Positions 54,153-63,973 of a DNA stretch of 64,000 bases are shown one piece after another (the first letter of the stretch is position 1; every line of letters begins with the position of its first letter). The notes below the pieces were generated by a model. The model saw only the letters and a program-made list of their open reading frames with translations. It made no database searches and was not told where the DNA came from. The position numbers and the translations under genes were made by a program. Origin of the DNA: Lachnospiraceae bacterium A4 (lineage in GTDB: Bacteria; Bacillota; Clostridia; Lachnospirales; Lachnospiraceae); NCBI GenBank assembly GCA_000403215.2, contig KE159562.1, positions 221,556-285,555 on the forward strand. Direction: 5' to 3'.

Positions 54153-54659
54153 ATGATTGTGCAGTTTTTCGAAAAATATGTGGTGATGATTCTGACTGCG
54201 GCAGTCGGGACGCTGGGGTATTGCCTGCTTATCAATGTAAAGAGAAATAAGATTGTGTACGGCTGTCTGGGGGGCGTGGTATCGACGTTTCTCTATTGTG
54301 TGTGCGTGGAGGCAGGGCTCACGCCGCTCTTGCAGAATCTCATACCGGCTGCAGTGGTGACGCTCTATGCGGAGGTGCTCGCGCGGGTTGTGAAGGCGCC
54401 GGCGACGGTGTTTTTGATTCCGTCTATCATTCCGCTGGTGCCGGGCGGACGCCTCTACTATACGATGCGCGCCATTGTGGACGGCGATGCGGACAACGCA
54501 AAAAGCTATGCGATGGAGACGATTGTCATAGCGCTTGGAATCGCGGTGGGGATTGTAGTGATCTCGCTGGTGTTTTACCATATCAGCCATAAAAATATAC
54601 AGTATAAAGTGCGTTTTGAACCGCAGAGAAAGAGCGGTCTGAGCAGAAATGAAAAATAG
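54153..54659 (+). CDS. Threonine/serine exporter, ThrE C-terminal domain
   Basis: A 168-aa membrane protein (ThrE_2 type) with four to five TM segments; PSIIPLVPGGRLYYTMRAIV is the typical signature. It begins one base after the previous stop, so the two form a split ThrE exporter. A terminator follows at once. Confidence 0.9.
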   Translation: MIVQFFEKYVVMILTAAVGTLGYCLLINVKRNKIVYGCLGGVVSTFLYCVCVEAGLTPLLQNLIPAAVVTLYAEVLARVVKAPATVFLIPSIIPLVPGGRLYYTMRAIVDGDADNAKSYAMETIVIALGIAVGIVVISLVFYHISHKNIQYKVRFEPQRKSGLSRNEK

Positions 54660-54683
54660 GGACAGGGATTGTCTCTTTTTTTT
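54659..54683 (+). terminator. Terminator of the ThrE-like operon
   Basis: GGGACA / TGTCTC stem (one G-T pair) with a 5-nt loop and a run of eight T, beginning within the last codon. Confidence 0.7.
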
Positions 54684-54779
54684 ATACTTTTTACTTTTCA
54701 CACATTTTTTTTACAAAACAACACAATATAAGAACAATGCGACGTTTTCTATAAAGGTATCAGGAGAGGAGTAGGGCAT

Positions 54780-57047
54780 ATGAGGACAATCATTAATTTA
54801 AATAAAGACTGGCGGTTCAGCCGCACATGTACAGCGCTTCCGAACAGGCTTCCGGCGGACTGGGAACTGGTCTGTCTGCCGCACACATGGAATGCGGTGG
54901 ACGGGCATGACGGAAACGGCAGTTATGACAGGGGCTGTGGCTGGTACGTGCGGACGTTTGAGACGCCAAAGCAGCCTTTGTGCGGCGGGCGTGTGTTTGT
55001 GGAAATCCCCGCGGCAGGGCAGCAGGCGGTCGTGTATGTAAACGGTACCGAGGTCTGTGCGCATGAGGGCGGCTATTCCATATTTCGCGCAGATATCACA
55101 GAGGCATGTAAAAAAGAAGGGGAAAATCTGCTGGCAGTGGCGTGCAGCAATGAGAACAGGACGAGCGTCTATCCGCAGTCGGCGGATTTTACGTTCTATG
55201 GCGGGCTCTACCGCGGCGTCAATCTCATCAGTGTGCCTGAGACGCATTTCGAACTGTTGTACTGGGGCAGCAGCGGACTCAAGGTTACAGCGGTGCCAAC
55301 GCCGTGCGGCGGGGCTGAGTTTGCACTAGAAACATGGGTCGTGAATGCGGATGAGAATTTTACGGTACAGTATAGTATCTGTGATGCAGACGGAAAAGAG
55401 GTGGCATACGGCGTGCGCCCGGCGGACTGTACAGCCGTCAGGCTCTATGTGCCAGATGCGGTTTTGTGGGATTGTGACCATCCGTATCTGTATACTGTGA
55501 CGGCGATGGTACAGCGGCGCAATGAGGCGTATGACATGGTATCTGCGCGCGCAGGGGTGAGGAGTTTTTCTTGCGACCCGGACAAAGGATTTCTCCTGAA
55601 TGGCATTCCGACGCCGCTGCGCGGGGTGAGCCGCCATCAGGATATGCTCTACAAGGGCAATGCGCTGACAAGGGAGGATCACTACAGGGACGCAAGAATG
55701 ATAAAAGAGCTGGGTGCCAACACAATCCGTCTGGCGCATTACCAGCATTCGCAGGATTTTTATGACGCGTGTGACGAGCTTGGCTTTGTCGTGTGGGCAG
55801 AGATTCCGTTTATCAGCGTGATGAGTCCGGATCCCGCGGCGCATGAGAACTGTATCACGCAGCTAAAGGAGTTGGTTCTGCAAAATTATAATCACCCGAG
55901 CATCTGCTTTTGGGGCATCTCGAATGAGATTCTGATTGGCGGCATCTCAGAACAACTGGTAGAAAACCATAAGGAGCTGAACGCGTTGTGCAAAGAGCTT
56001 GACCCGACCCGTCTGACGACGATTGCCCATGTCACCATGACACCGGAGGACAGCCCTGTCCATCACATCACAGATGTGGAGAGCTATAATCACTATTTTG
56101 GCTGGTATGGCGGCAAGATGGAGGATAACGGGCCGTGGCTCGATGCATTTCATGAGAAACACCCGGACATCTGCTTGGGCGTATCGGAGTATGGCTGTGA
56201 GGGAATCATCACGTATCATGGGCCAAAGCCGGCGTGCAAGGATTACAGCGAGGAGTATCAGGCGCTGTATCATGAGCATATGGCGAAGGTGCTTGACGAG
56301 CGTCCGTGGCTGTGGTCCAGCCATGTGTGGAATATGTTCGACTTTGGCTGCGCGGCGAGAAATGAGGGCGGCGTGGCAGGACGCAACAACAAGGGGCTGG
56401 TGACAATGGACCGCCTCACCAAGAAGGACAGCTATTATATTTACAAGGCATACTGGAATAAAGAACCGATGGTGCATCTGTGCGGAAAGCGCTATGCACA
56501 GCGGGCAGGCGAAACCACGCAGATTCGTGTCTATTCCAACCAGCCGACAGTTTCATTGTATGTGAATGGAAAACTGTCTGGTGTGTTGACCGCAGAGAAA
56601 GTTTTTGTCTTTACGGTTAAATTGGAACATGGGTTGAACAGTATTGGCGCGTCCGCAGGCTGCTGCAAGGACAGCATGACCATCGAGAAGGTGGATAAAG
56701 AGCCTGAGATTTATGTGCTTCCGGAGGTGAATGAGCGCGCGGAGGGTGTCGCGAACTGGTTTAAACTGGCGGGAAATCTGGATTTGAAAGCGCCGATGAC
56801 ATTCCCGGAGGGCAAGTACAGCATCAAGTGCACAATGGAGGAGATTGCAGCATGTCCGGCGGCGATGGAAATCGTCTCCAAGGCGGTCAAGCTGGCTACG
56901 AATATGGAGATGAAGCCGGGCAGCGGCATGTGGGATATGATGAAGTCGATGACGCCGGAGTCTATGGTGGCGCTGGCTGGCAGCATGATGCCAGAGGGAT
57001 TTGCAGAGAGCCTGAACGCACAGCTTATCAAAATTGACAGGGTGTAG
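54780..57047 (+). CDS. GH2 family glycosidase, candidate beta-glucuronidase or beta-galactosidase
   Basis: A 755-aa cytoplasmic GH2 enzyme: N-terminal sugar-binding jelly roll (LNKDWRFSR, PHTWNAVDGHDG), Ig-like domain, TIM barrel with acid/base Glu in FWGISNEIL and nucleophile Glu in GVSEYGCEG. NHYFGWYGG and NNKGLVT (an Asn-x-Lys as in glucuronidases) occur, but similar motifs are found in some GH2 beta-galactosidases. The operon (GPH transporter, uxuA, mannonate-type SDR) favours a hexuronide. The last roughly 110 residues form an extra Met- and Glu-rich C-terminal domain not usual in GH2. GGAGAGGAG precedes the ATG. Confidence 0.85.
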   Translation: MRTIINLNKDWRFSRTCTALPNRLPADWELVCLPHTWNAVDGHDGNGSYDRGCGWYVRTFETPKQPLCGGRVFVEIPAAGQQAVVYVNGTEVCAHEGGYSIFRADITEACKKEGENLLAVACSNENRTSVYPQSADFTFYGGLYRGVNLISVPETHFELLYWGSSGLKVTAVPTPCGGAEFALETWVVNADENFTVQYSICDADGKEVAYGVRPADCTAVRLYVPDAVLWDCDHPYLYTVTAMVQRRNEAYDMVSARAGVRSFSCDPDKGFLLNGIPTPLRGVSRHQDMLYKGNALTREDHYRDARMIKELGANTIRLAHYQHSQDFYDACDELGFVVWAEIPFISVMSPDPAAHENCITQLKELVLQNYNHPSICFWGISNEILIGGISEQLVENHKELNALCKELDPTRLTTIAHVTMTPEDSPVHHITDVESYNHYFGWYGGKMEDNGPWLDAFHEKHPDICLGVSEYGCEGIITYHGPKPACKDYSEEYQALYHEHMAKVLDERPWLWSSHVWNMFDFGCAARNEGGVAGRNNKGLVTMDRLTKKDSYYIYKAYWNKEPMVHLCGKRYAQRAGETTQIRVYSNQPTVSLYVNGKLSGVLTAEKVFVFTVKLEHGLNSIGASAGCCKDSMTIEKVDKEPEIYVLPEVNERAEGVANWFKLAGNLDLKAPMTFPEGKYSIKCTMEEIAACPAAMEIVSKAVKLATNMEMKPGSGMWDMMKSMTPESMVALAGSMMPEGFAESLNAQLIKIDRV

Positions 57048-57056
57048 GAGGTATGT

Positions 57057-58439
57057 ATGACGGAAAATAGTGCGGCTTCGTTTGGCATGAAGGACAAACT
57101 GGGGTATATGTTTGGGGATTTTGGCAATGATTTCACGTTTATTTTATCCTCGAGTTTTATGTTGAAATTTTATACGGACGTGATGGGCATTGAGGCGGCA
57201 GTGGTGGGGCTTTTGATGATGGCGGCGCGCTTTGTTGATGCGGTCACAGATGTGACGATGGGGCAGATTGTTGACCGTTCCAAGCCGACAAATGCAGGAA
57301 AATTTAAACCGTGGATCAAACACATGTGCGGGCCTGTTGCAATCAGTTCGTTTCTGATCTATCAGTCAGGGCTTGCGGGTCTGCCGTATGGGGTCAAGGT
57401 GGTCTGGATGACGGTTACGTATATTTTATGGGGATCCATTTTTTACACTTCCATCAATATTCCGTACGGCTCGATGGCGTCGGCAGTCTCACCAGAGCCA
57501 AAAGACCGCGCGGACTTATCGACGTGGAGGACGATTGGCGCCACGCTCGCGGGATTGGTAATCGGTGTGGGAACGCCGATCTTTGCCTACGAGACGGTCA
57601 ATGGCAATACCGTGCTGTCCGGTCCGCGCATGACAATCATTGCGGGTGTTTTCAGCGTGCTGGCAATCCTCTGTTATCTGCTCTGTTTTCAGCTTGTCCG
57701 CGAGCGTGTGGAGGTTCCGGCAAACAACAAGAAGCTGGATATCAGCCAGCTTTTTAAGAGTCTGGTCACAAACCGTCCGCTGCTTGGGATTATCGCCGCA
57801 GCGATCGCGCTGCTGCTTGCGACGCTCACGATGCAGGGCATGTCCGGGTATGTTTTCCCGAATTATTATGGCAATGCGGCGGCGCAGTCTGCGTCCTCGT
57901 TCACGGGAAGTCTCGCGGTACTGCTTATCTGTGCGCCGCTTGCGGCAAAATTATCAGAGAAATATGGAAAAAAGGAACTTTCTGTGATTTCCTGTCTGGC
58001 GGCAGCGGCAGTCTATCTGGTTTGTCTCATCGTGCATCCTCAAAATGCGTTTGTGTATGTCGCATTTTTTACACTTGCATATGTGGGATTTGGTTTTTTT
58101 AACACAGTCATATGGGCGATGATCACAGACGTTATCGACGATGCCGAGGTGAAGAACGGCGTGCGGGAGGATGGCACCATCTACTCTGTCTACTCGTTTG
58201 CGAGAAAGCTGGGTCAGGCGCTGTCCGCCGGCATGACAGGCGCGCTGCTGAGCCTGATTGGCTACACGAATGTCACGGCGTTCGAGCCGGAAATCACGGA
58301 GCGGATTTTCAAGCTTTCCTGTATTGCGCCCCTTGTGGGCTTTGGTTTGGTGGCATTGTTTTTGATTGTGCTCTATCCGCTTGATAAGAAGCGGGTGGAG
58401 CGCAATGTGGCAGAGCTTGCGCGGCGGCGCAGTGAATAA
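57057..58439 (+). CDS. GPH family sugar/glycoside:cation symporter (MFS)
   Basis: A 460-aa transporter with about 12 TM segments of the glycoside-pentoside-hexuronide group (MelB, UidB/GusB). N-terminal KDKLGYMFGDFGNDFTFIL is split by the first helix; DVTMGQIVDRSKPTNAGKFKPW is the family loop (read as DVTMGQIVDRS and GKFKPW), and IWAMITDVIDDAE lies in the C-half. AGGAGGT precedes the ATG, 9 bp after the GH2 stop. It likely imports the glycoside that the GH2 enzyme cuts. Confidence 0.93.
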   Translation: MTENSAASFGMKDKLGYMFGDFGNDFTFILSSSFMLKFYTDVMGIEAAVVGLLMMAARFVDAVTDVTMGQIVDRSKPTNAGKFKPWIKHMCGPVAISSFLIYQSGLAGLPYGVKVVWMTVTYILWGSIFYTSINIPYGSMASAVSPEPKDRADLSTWRTIGATLAGLVIGVGTPIFAYETVNGNTVLSGPRMTIIAGVFSVLAILCYLLCFQLVRERVEVPANNKKLDISQLFKSLVTNRPLLGIIAAAIALLLATLTMQGMSGYVFPNYYGNAAAQSASSFTGSLAVLLICAPLAAKLSEKYGKKELSVISCLAAAAVYLVCLIVHPQNAFVYVAFFTLAYVGFGFFNTVIWAMITDVIDDAEVKNGVREDGTIYSVYSFARKLGQALSAGMTGALLSLIGYTNVTAFEPEITERIFKLSCIAPLVGFGLVALFLIVLYPLDKKRVERNVAELARRRSE

Positions 58440-58460
58440 GACGCAGAAAGGGGTACTGGT

Positions 58461-59534
58461 ATGCAGATGACATTTCGCTGGTATGGCGAGGGCAATGACA
58501 GCATTACACAAGAGCAGATCCGCCAGATTCCGGGGGTGACCGGACTGGTTTGGGCGCTGCATGACAAGGCGGCAGGCGAGGTGTGGCAGGTTGAGGAGAT
58601 CGAGAAGATGCGCCGCCAGATTGAGGGGCATGGCTTTCACATGGAGGTAGTGGAGAGTGTCAACGTCCATGATGATATTAAAATCGGTCTGCCGTCGCGC
58701 GACAAGTATATAGAAAATTACAAGCAGACCTTGCGCAACCTTGCCAAATTTGGTGTGAAGGTGGTGACGTATAACTTTATGCCGATTTTTGACTGGACGC
58801 GGACAGACCTGTTTCATCCGATGGAGGACGGCTCGACGGCACTGTATTATGAGAAGGCAAAAATCCAGCAGGACTACAAAGAGATGGCGGATTATATCCT
58901 CAAGAATCTGCACGGCATGACTTTTCCGGGCTGGGAGCCTGAGCGCATGGCAAAGCTCGACGCGCTCTTTGAGGCATACCGCCCTGTGACCAAGGAAAAA
59001 TTGTGGGAGAACTTAAAATATTTTCTGGAGGCGGTCATGCCGATCTGCCATGAGACAGGGATTAAGATGGCAATTCATCAGGACGACCCGCCTTGGGATA
59101 TTTTTGGCATTCCGCGCCTTTTGGTGGACAAGGAGGCGATTGGGCATCTGTTGTCAATGGTGGACGACCCCTATAATTGTCTGTGCCTGTGCTCTGGCTC
59201 GCTGGGGGCAAACTGCAAAAATGATGTGCCGGATATTATCCGCAGTTATTGTGACAGAATTGCCTTTGCGCATATCCGAAACGTCAAACATTTTCCGAAC
59301 GGGGATTTCACAGAGGCTTCCCACCGCGACTGTGACGGTGACGTGGGGATTTTGGAAATCATGCGTGCGTACCATGACTGCGGATATGACGGCTATATCC
59401 GTCCTGACCACGGCAGGCATATCTGGGGCGAGCAGTGCAGGCCGGGGTATGGACTGTATGACAGGGCACTTGGCATCATGTATCTGTGGGGCTGCTGGGA
59501 TATGCTGGAAAATGAGGAGAAAAGAAAGGCTTAG
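58461..59534 (+). CDS. uxuA: Mannonate dehydratase
   Basis: Dehydrates D-mannonate to 2-keto-3-deoxygluconate. 357 aa, matching UxuA throughout: MTFRWYGEGNDSITQEQIRQ (20-residue block), YNFMPIFDWTRTDL, MAIHQDDPPWDIFGIPR, CLCSGSLGAN and GYIRPDHGRHIWGE. Metal-binding His and Cys are in these blocks. AAAGGGG precedes the ATG. Confidence 0.96.
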   Translation: MQMTFRWYGEGNDSITQEQIRQIPGVTGLVWALHDKAAGEVWQVEEIEKMRRQIEGHGFHMEVVESVNVHDDIKIGLPSRDKYIENYKQTLRNLAKFGVKVVTYNFMPIFDWTRTDLFHPMEDGSTALYYEKAKIQQDYKEMADYILKNLHGMTFPGWEPERMAKLDALFEAYRPVTKEKLWENLKYFLEAVMPICHETGIKMAIHQDDPPWDIFGIPRLLVDKEAIGHLLSMVDDPYNCLCLCSGSLGANCKNDVPDIIRSYCDRIAFAHIRNVKHFPNGDFTEASHRDCDGDVGILEIMRAYHDCGYDGYIRPDHGRHIWGEQCRPGYGLYDRALGIMYLWGCWDMLENEEKRKA

Positions 59535-59580
59535 GATTGATATAAAAAATTGATATATATAGAAAGGAAGGGTGGTTCAT

Positions 59581-60426
59581 ATGATGGATTTGCCATTGAA
59601 TATTGATTTTAGTGGAAAAGTGGTGGTCGTGACAGGAGCAGGCGGTGTGCTGTGCGGCACGATGGCAAAGGCTTTTGCGCAGGCGGGCGCCAAAGTGGCA
59701 GCGCTGGACTTAAATGAAGAAGCGGTCTGTGCACTGTCAAAAGAGTGCAAAAATGAAGGCTTCGTCTGCGAGGGCTACAAGGCAAATGTGCTGGATACAG
59801 AGGCGCTGGCGCAGGTACACAGGCGGGTGCTGGCAGACTTAGGCCCCTGCGATATCCTTGTCAATGGCGCGGGCGGAAACAATCCGCGCGCGACGACAGA
59901 CAATGAGTACCATCATGAGGCGGCGGCAGGGCAGAAAACTTTTTTTGATTTGGGCGCAGACGGCGTGGATTTTGTATTCAAGCTCAATTTTCAGGGAACA
60001 CTGCTGCCGACACAGGCGTTTGCACAGGATATGGTTGAGAGAAAGTCCGGCTGCATCTTAAATATTTCTTCGATGAATGCCTATATACCGCTGACCAAAA
60101 TTCCAGCTTACTCTGCGGCGAAGGCGGCGGTGTCAAATTTTACACAGTGGCTTGCGACACATTTTGCGGGAACCAATATCCGCTGCAATGCGATTGCGCC
60201 CGGATTTCTGGTCTCGAACCAGAATAGAAAACTCCTATTTCAGGAAGATGGCGCGCCGACGCCGCGCGCCGGCAAGATTTTGAGCGGCACGCCAACAGGG
60301 CGTTTTGTGGAGAGCGAGGAACTGATTGGCGGGGTGTTCTTCCTGTGTGACGACAAGGCATCGAGCGCGGTCACAGGCGTTGTGCTGCCGATTGATGCGG
60401 GATTTTCTGCGTACTCGGGCGTATAG
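59581..60426 (+). CDS. SDR family D-mannonate oxidoreductase (fructuronate reductase)
   Basis: A 281-aa SDR. VVVTGAGGVLCGTMAKAF cofactor motif, VNGAGGNNPRATTDNEYHHE, Ser in LNISSMNAYIP, YSAAKAAVSN catalytic pair, and a C-terminal GVVLPIDAGFSAYSGV. SDRs of this kind following uxuA act as fructuronate reductases in Firmicutes in place of long-chain UxuB. ATG 59581 has AGGAAGGG upstream. uxaC, kdgK and kdgA are not seen nearby. Confidence 0.88.
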   Translation: MMDLPLNIDFSGKVVVVTGAGGVLCGTMAKAFAQAGAKVAALDLNEEAVCALSKECKNEGFVCEGYKANVLDTEALAQVHRRVLADLGPCDILVNGAGGNNPRATTDNEYHHEAAAGQKTFFDLGADGVDFVFKLNFQGTLLPTQAFAQDMVERKSGCILNISSMNAYIPLTKIPAYSAAKAAVSNFTQWLATHFAGTNIRCNAIAPGFLVSNQNRKLLFQEDGAPTPRAGKILSGTPTGRFVESEELIGGVFFLCDDKASSAVTGVVLPIDAGFSAYSGV

Positions 60427-60487
60427 AGAATATCTGGTGTTCCTTACAGCATACACTGTAATAATAACCTTTTGATGGGGAAGAGCA

Positions 60488-62209
60488 GTGACCTGTAAGG
60501 AACGAATTTTATCGAATGACTATGCAGATACCTTAGTGTATATTCTATTGCCCGAAGAATACAACTATGATCTGCCAATTGATTATTGTTATCACCATAT
60601 CGCAAATGAGTGGGGTATCCTGTATGTGGATCGCTCCAATGCACTGTACAACAGGGCGGGGCAGGTTGCGTATTCTGTGCTGCCCAAATGTTATGGGCTG
60701 ATGGATTGTAAGGCAGCACAAAATGGCAGTCTGAATACGCTGAGTCTGGCGGAGGCTGGGATTTTGTCTGTGCAGGGAGAGCCGCTGAACCTGACAGGCA
60801 AAAATGTGACTATTGGTTTTATCGACACGGGAATCCGCTATCAGGACCCTGTTTTTCGGGATTATGCGGGCAGAAGCCGGATTGCCGCCATCTGGGACCA
60901 GACGATTCAGACGGGAACGCCGCCAGAGGGATTTGCCTACGGAACAGAGTATACCAAGGCAATGATTGATGAGGCGCTTGCGAGTGAGAATCCGCTCTCG
61001 ATCGTGCCAAGTACAGATGGGAACGGCCATGGCAGCGTGATGGCGAGCCTCGCGGCAGGCAGCTCAATTGAGGAGGGCAGTTTTGTCGGTGCAGCGCCCG
61101 ACAGTCAGATTGTGGTGGTGAAGCTCAAGGAGGCGAAACAATATCTCAAAGACTATTACAAGATTCCGCCCGGCGTTCCCTGCTACAGCGAATCAGATAT
61201 CTTGCAGGCAATCCAGTATTTGCAGAAATATGTCATGATTCTGACAAAACCGCTGGTCATCTGTCTCGGCGTCGGAACGAGCTTTGGCGACCACACAGGG
61301 GGCGGAATGCTGGGCAGTTACATCAATTTTATCAGTATGCAAAAAAGCCGTGTCTTTGTGACAGCGGGAGGCAATGAGGGGAACGCATCGCATCATTTTT
61401 CTGGAAAACTCAGCGAGAGCCAGACTTATCAGGACGTGGAAATCCGCGTGGGGGAGGACAACAAAGGCTTTATCATGGATTTGTGGGGCAATGTGCCGTA
61501 TTTTTACAATGCCGTCATACGCACGCCCGGCGGGGAAACTGCCCGCTGGAACAATCCTAGAAGCTATATTCCGCAGGAATTTACATTTGTCTATGAGAGA
61601 ACCCGTCTGATCATCGAATATCAGCTTGTGGAAAGTTTGTCGGGCGCGGAAGTGATTCGTTTCCGTTTTTCGGACCCTTCACAGGGAGTATGGAATATAC
61701 GGATTAATTCAGAGGGAAACACCATTGGCGGCCAGTTTGATATCTGGCTTCCAATCTCAGCGTTTCTCTCATCGGAAACGTATTTCCTCGAGCCGAGCCC
61801 TTACACCACCATCACAGAGCCGGGCTACGTGGGCAGCGCGGTCACAGTGGCGGCGTACCAGATCAGCAACAACAGCATCGCCGCATCGTCGGGGCGCGGT
61901 TTTGCCAGAAACAGTGCCATAGTGCCCGAAATCGCCGCACCGGGGGTCAATGTCTCCACGCCATACGGCGACCGGAGTGGAACCAGCGTCGCGGCGGCAA
62001 TCACGGCGGGCGGCTGCGCGCAGCTCATGGAGTGGGCGGTCGTCAACAGCAATGACATACTTGCCAATTCGGTCAATATCAAGAACTACCTGATACGGGG
62101 CGCAAAGCGCGACCGGTATCAGGAGTACCCGAATAGAGAGTGGGGGTATGGCAGGCTCGACGTGGCGGGGGTGTTTGAATTTCTGGCTGGGATTGGGCGA
62201 GGGGTGTAA
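60488..62209 (+). CDS. S8 family subtilase (CspB-like), complete
   Basis: A 573-aa subtilisin-like peptidase with an N-terminal prodomain of about 75 residues (MTCKERILSNDYADTLVYIL, ending near LPKCYGLMD) and an intact triad: Asp in GFIDTGIRYQD, His in GNGHGSVMASLAAGS, Ser in RSGTSVAAAITAGG, with GGNEGNASHH for the oxyanion Asn. The beginning C-K-E-R-I-L-S-N-D-Y matches clostridial CspB starts; CspB activates the cortex hydrolase SleC in spores. Start is GTG with GGGGAAGAG upstream. It follows the uxu genes by 60 bp but is functionally unrelated. Confidence 0.88.
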   Translation: MTCKERILSNDYADTLVYILLPEEYNYDLPIDYCYHHIANEWGILYVDRSNALYNRAGQVAYSVLPKCYGLMDCKAAQNGSLNTLSLAEAGILSVQGEPLNLTGKNVTIGFIDTGIRYQDPVFRDYAGRSRIAAIWDQTIQTGTPPEGFAYGTEYTKAMIDEALASENPLSIVPSTDGNGHGSVMASLAAGSSIEEGSFVGAAPDSQIVVVKLKEAKQYLKDYYKIPPGVPCYSESDILQAIQYLQKYVMILTKPLVICLGVGTSFGDHTGGGMLGSYINFISMQKSRVFVTAGGNEGNASHHFSGKLSESQTYQDVEIRVGEDNKGFIMDLWGNVPYFYNAVIRTPGGETARWNNPRSYIPQEFTFVYERTRLIIEYQLVESLSGAEVIRFRFSDPSQGVWNIRINSEGNTIGGQFDIWLPISAFLSSETYFLEPSPYTTITEPGYVGSAVTVAAYQISNNSIAASSGRGFARNSAIVPEIAAPGVNVSTPYGDRSGTSVAAAITAGGCAQLMEWAVVNSNDILANSVNIKNYLIRGAKRDRYQEYPNREWGYGRLDVAGVFEFLAGIGRGV

Positions 62210-62385
62210 TAGGAATGAATTAGGAGAAGGGAATGTCTTTTGAAATAGTGTGGATATTCTCTTTTTCTATTTCTGAATTCAGGATAATGAACAGAAGTGC
62301 ATTTTGATAAATGCGCAAAGTATTTGATATATCTAATAATATGTGATAAAATTAAAAAAGTGATTTTGAAAATATCATGTAATAT
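62210..62385. other. Spacer between the subtilase and the insertion sequence
   Basis: A weak hairpin with GAGAA/TTCTC followed by TTTTTC (62224-62270) may terminate the subtilase gene. A 24-codon frame starting at 62233 has a purine-rich leader but no other support. Confidence 0.3.
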
Positions 62386-62414
62386 TACTTGAGAGTAAAA
62401 AGTTCTATTAAAAA

Positions 62415-62494
62415 AATAACTCTTCCATATGGATTTATGGTATCTTTAAGTTACCACACTTAAGAAAGATACAAACACCACGGAAAGAGTTATT
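62415..62494 (+). promoter_or_regulatory. Large hairpin ahead of the transposase gene
   Basis: AATAACTCTTCC (62415-62426) pairs with GGAAAGAGTTATT (62482-62494, one bulge); inside, TATCTTTAAGT pairs with ACTTAAGAAAGATA around a short loop. Such a structure at the 5' end of an insertion sequence can block translation from transcripts entering from outside. Confidence 0.5.
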
Positions 62495-62521
62495 TCATGT
62501 GTTAGTTTACCATACTTTCCA

Positions 62522-63973
62522 GTGGTTGACCATACGATTATGATGAATTTTATTGAAATTGTTTTATGCCACTTTGAATCCTGTTTCTCCCAAAAAGCTG
62601 CTTTCCGCTGGTTTGTTACCATTACGGTCGGCTTTATGCTGCGTTCCGATAAACTTGGACTTACTTCTGTTATCCGTGACCTTGCCCTCAGCCCAGGTTC
62701 TTATGATTCCATGCTGCATTTTTTCAGGGCATCCTCCTGGTCACTGGAAGATATACGCAGACGCTGGTTTTCAGCCGTCATGGATCATGCACCTCTTTAT
62801 AGGGAAGGCGGCTTCCATGTTCTTGTAGGCGATGGGGTAAAGCAGTCAAAAGAAGGACGCCAGATGCCGGGAGTCAAAAAACTGTTCCAGGAATCTGAAA
62901 ATTCCGCAAAGCCTGAGTACATCCACGGGCATATGTTTGGAGGACTTGGCATTCTGGCTGGAAGTGTCCGCAGCTGGGCATGTATCCCCTTAAGCATCCG
63001 GCTCCACGACGGCCTTCAGGCTGCCAGGGAGTGGAAGGACGCGGCTGTTTCCAGCTCCTCCCATGTAATACAGATGGTAGAGGATGCTTATCAGGCTGCC
63101 CTCACATTTGGGGATTGTCTGCTCCTGCTGGACAGATATTTCCTTACCGTCCCGGCCCTTGAAAAGCTGAAAACACTTAACAGCAGCGGGGCGGCGCACA
63201 TGGAGATCATTACCAAGGCAAAGAAATCCTGCACAGCATATGAAAAACCCGGCCCCCGGAAACCCGGAAGGGGACGTCCTCCCAAAAAGGGAGCCGCTGT
63301 CCGCCTGAAAGAATTATTCACCTCCCAAAAGGAACAGTTCCAGGATGCAGAGATTGAGCTTTATGGGAAGAAGGAATCCATCCGTTACTACTGCATTGAC
63401 CTGCTGTGGGGGCAGAAGCTTTATCAGGAGCTGCGGTTTGTGCTGGTGGAAATGGATGGCATCCAGAGCATCCTGGCAAGCACCAGCCTGGCACTGGAGC
63501 CGCTGTCGGTCATCCGGCTTTACAGTTACCGGTTCCGGATCGAATGCACCTTCCGGGAGCTGAAACAGCAGGTTGGCGCATTCTGCTATCATTTCTGGTC
63601 AAAGCATATGCCAAAATTGAGTTATTACCAGAAGAAAGATGAACCGTCACCCCTTGAACGTGTGGGAAATGAAAAATCCCACCAGAAAGTATTGGAAACG
63701 GTACGTGCTATTGAGATGCATATGGCACTGTCCTGTATTGCAATGGGAATACTGCAGAGCGTTTCCATTCGTTTTGCCGGAGAGTTCCACCCCGGGCAGA
63801 TACGTTACCAGAGGACGCCTTCCAGGGGGCGGATGTCAGAAGCCGCTGTCATGCACTATCTGCGGAAACATTTTTTCCGCCTTTTAGGAAAACAGCCAGA
63901 ATTATGCATAACGCAGATAATTCAGGAACAGCAGGATGAGTCCGGAACCTACTGGGGTTCACGGGCTTCTTAA
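62522..63973 (+). CDS. IS4-type DDE transposase
   Basis: A 483-aa transposase of the RNase H-like DDE class. First Asp in HVLVGDGVKQSKEGRQ, second in LLLLDRYFLTVPAL (the D-R-Y form), and Glu in YRFRIECTFRELKQQ (the Y-x-R-x2-E-x6-K signature of IS4). An N-terminal helical DNA-binding part precedes it. The start may be GTG 62522 or ATG 62540; no ribosome binding site is clear. No frameshift or stop is seen, so the element may be active. Confidence 0.92.
   Translation: MVDHTIMMNFIEIVLCHFESCFSQKAAFRWFVTITVGFMLRSDKLGLTSVIRDLALSPGSYDSMLHFFRASSWSLEDIRRRWFSAVMDHAPLYREGGFHVLVGDGVKQSKEGRQMPGVKKLFQESENSAKPEYIHGHMFGGLGILAGSVRSWACIPLSIRLHDGLQAAREWKDAAVSSSSHVIQMVEDAYQAALTFGDCLLLLDRYFLTVPALEKLKTLNSSGAAHMEIITKAKKSCTAYEKPGPRKPGRGRPPKKGAAVRLKELFTSQKEQFQDAEIELYGKKESIRYYCIDLLWGQKLYQELRFVLVEMDGIQSILASTSLALEPLSVIRLYSYRFRIECTFRELKQQVGAFCYHFWSKHMPKLSYYQKKDEPSPLERVGNEKSHQKVLETVRAIEMHMALSCIAMGILQSVSIRFAGEFHPGQIRYQRTPSRGRMSEAAVMHYLRKHFFRLLGKQPELCITQIIQEQQDESGTYWGSRAS

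Noticed and set aside
57954..58913. 319-codon minus-strand frame over the GPH transporter and uxuA
   Set aside because: Antisense shadow of two well-supported genes; no ribosome binding site.
62233..62307. 24-codon frame after the second subtilase
   Set aside because: Purine-rich leader but no conservation evidence and it overlaps a possible terminator hairpin.
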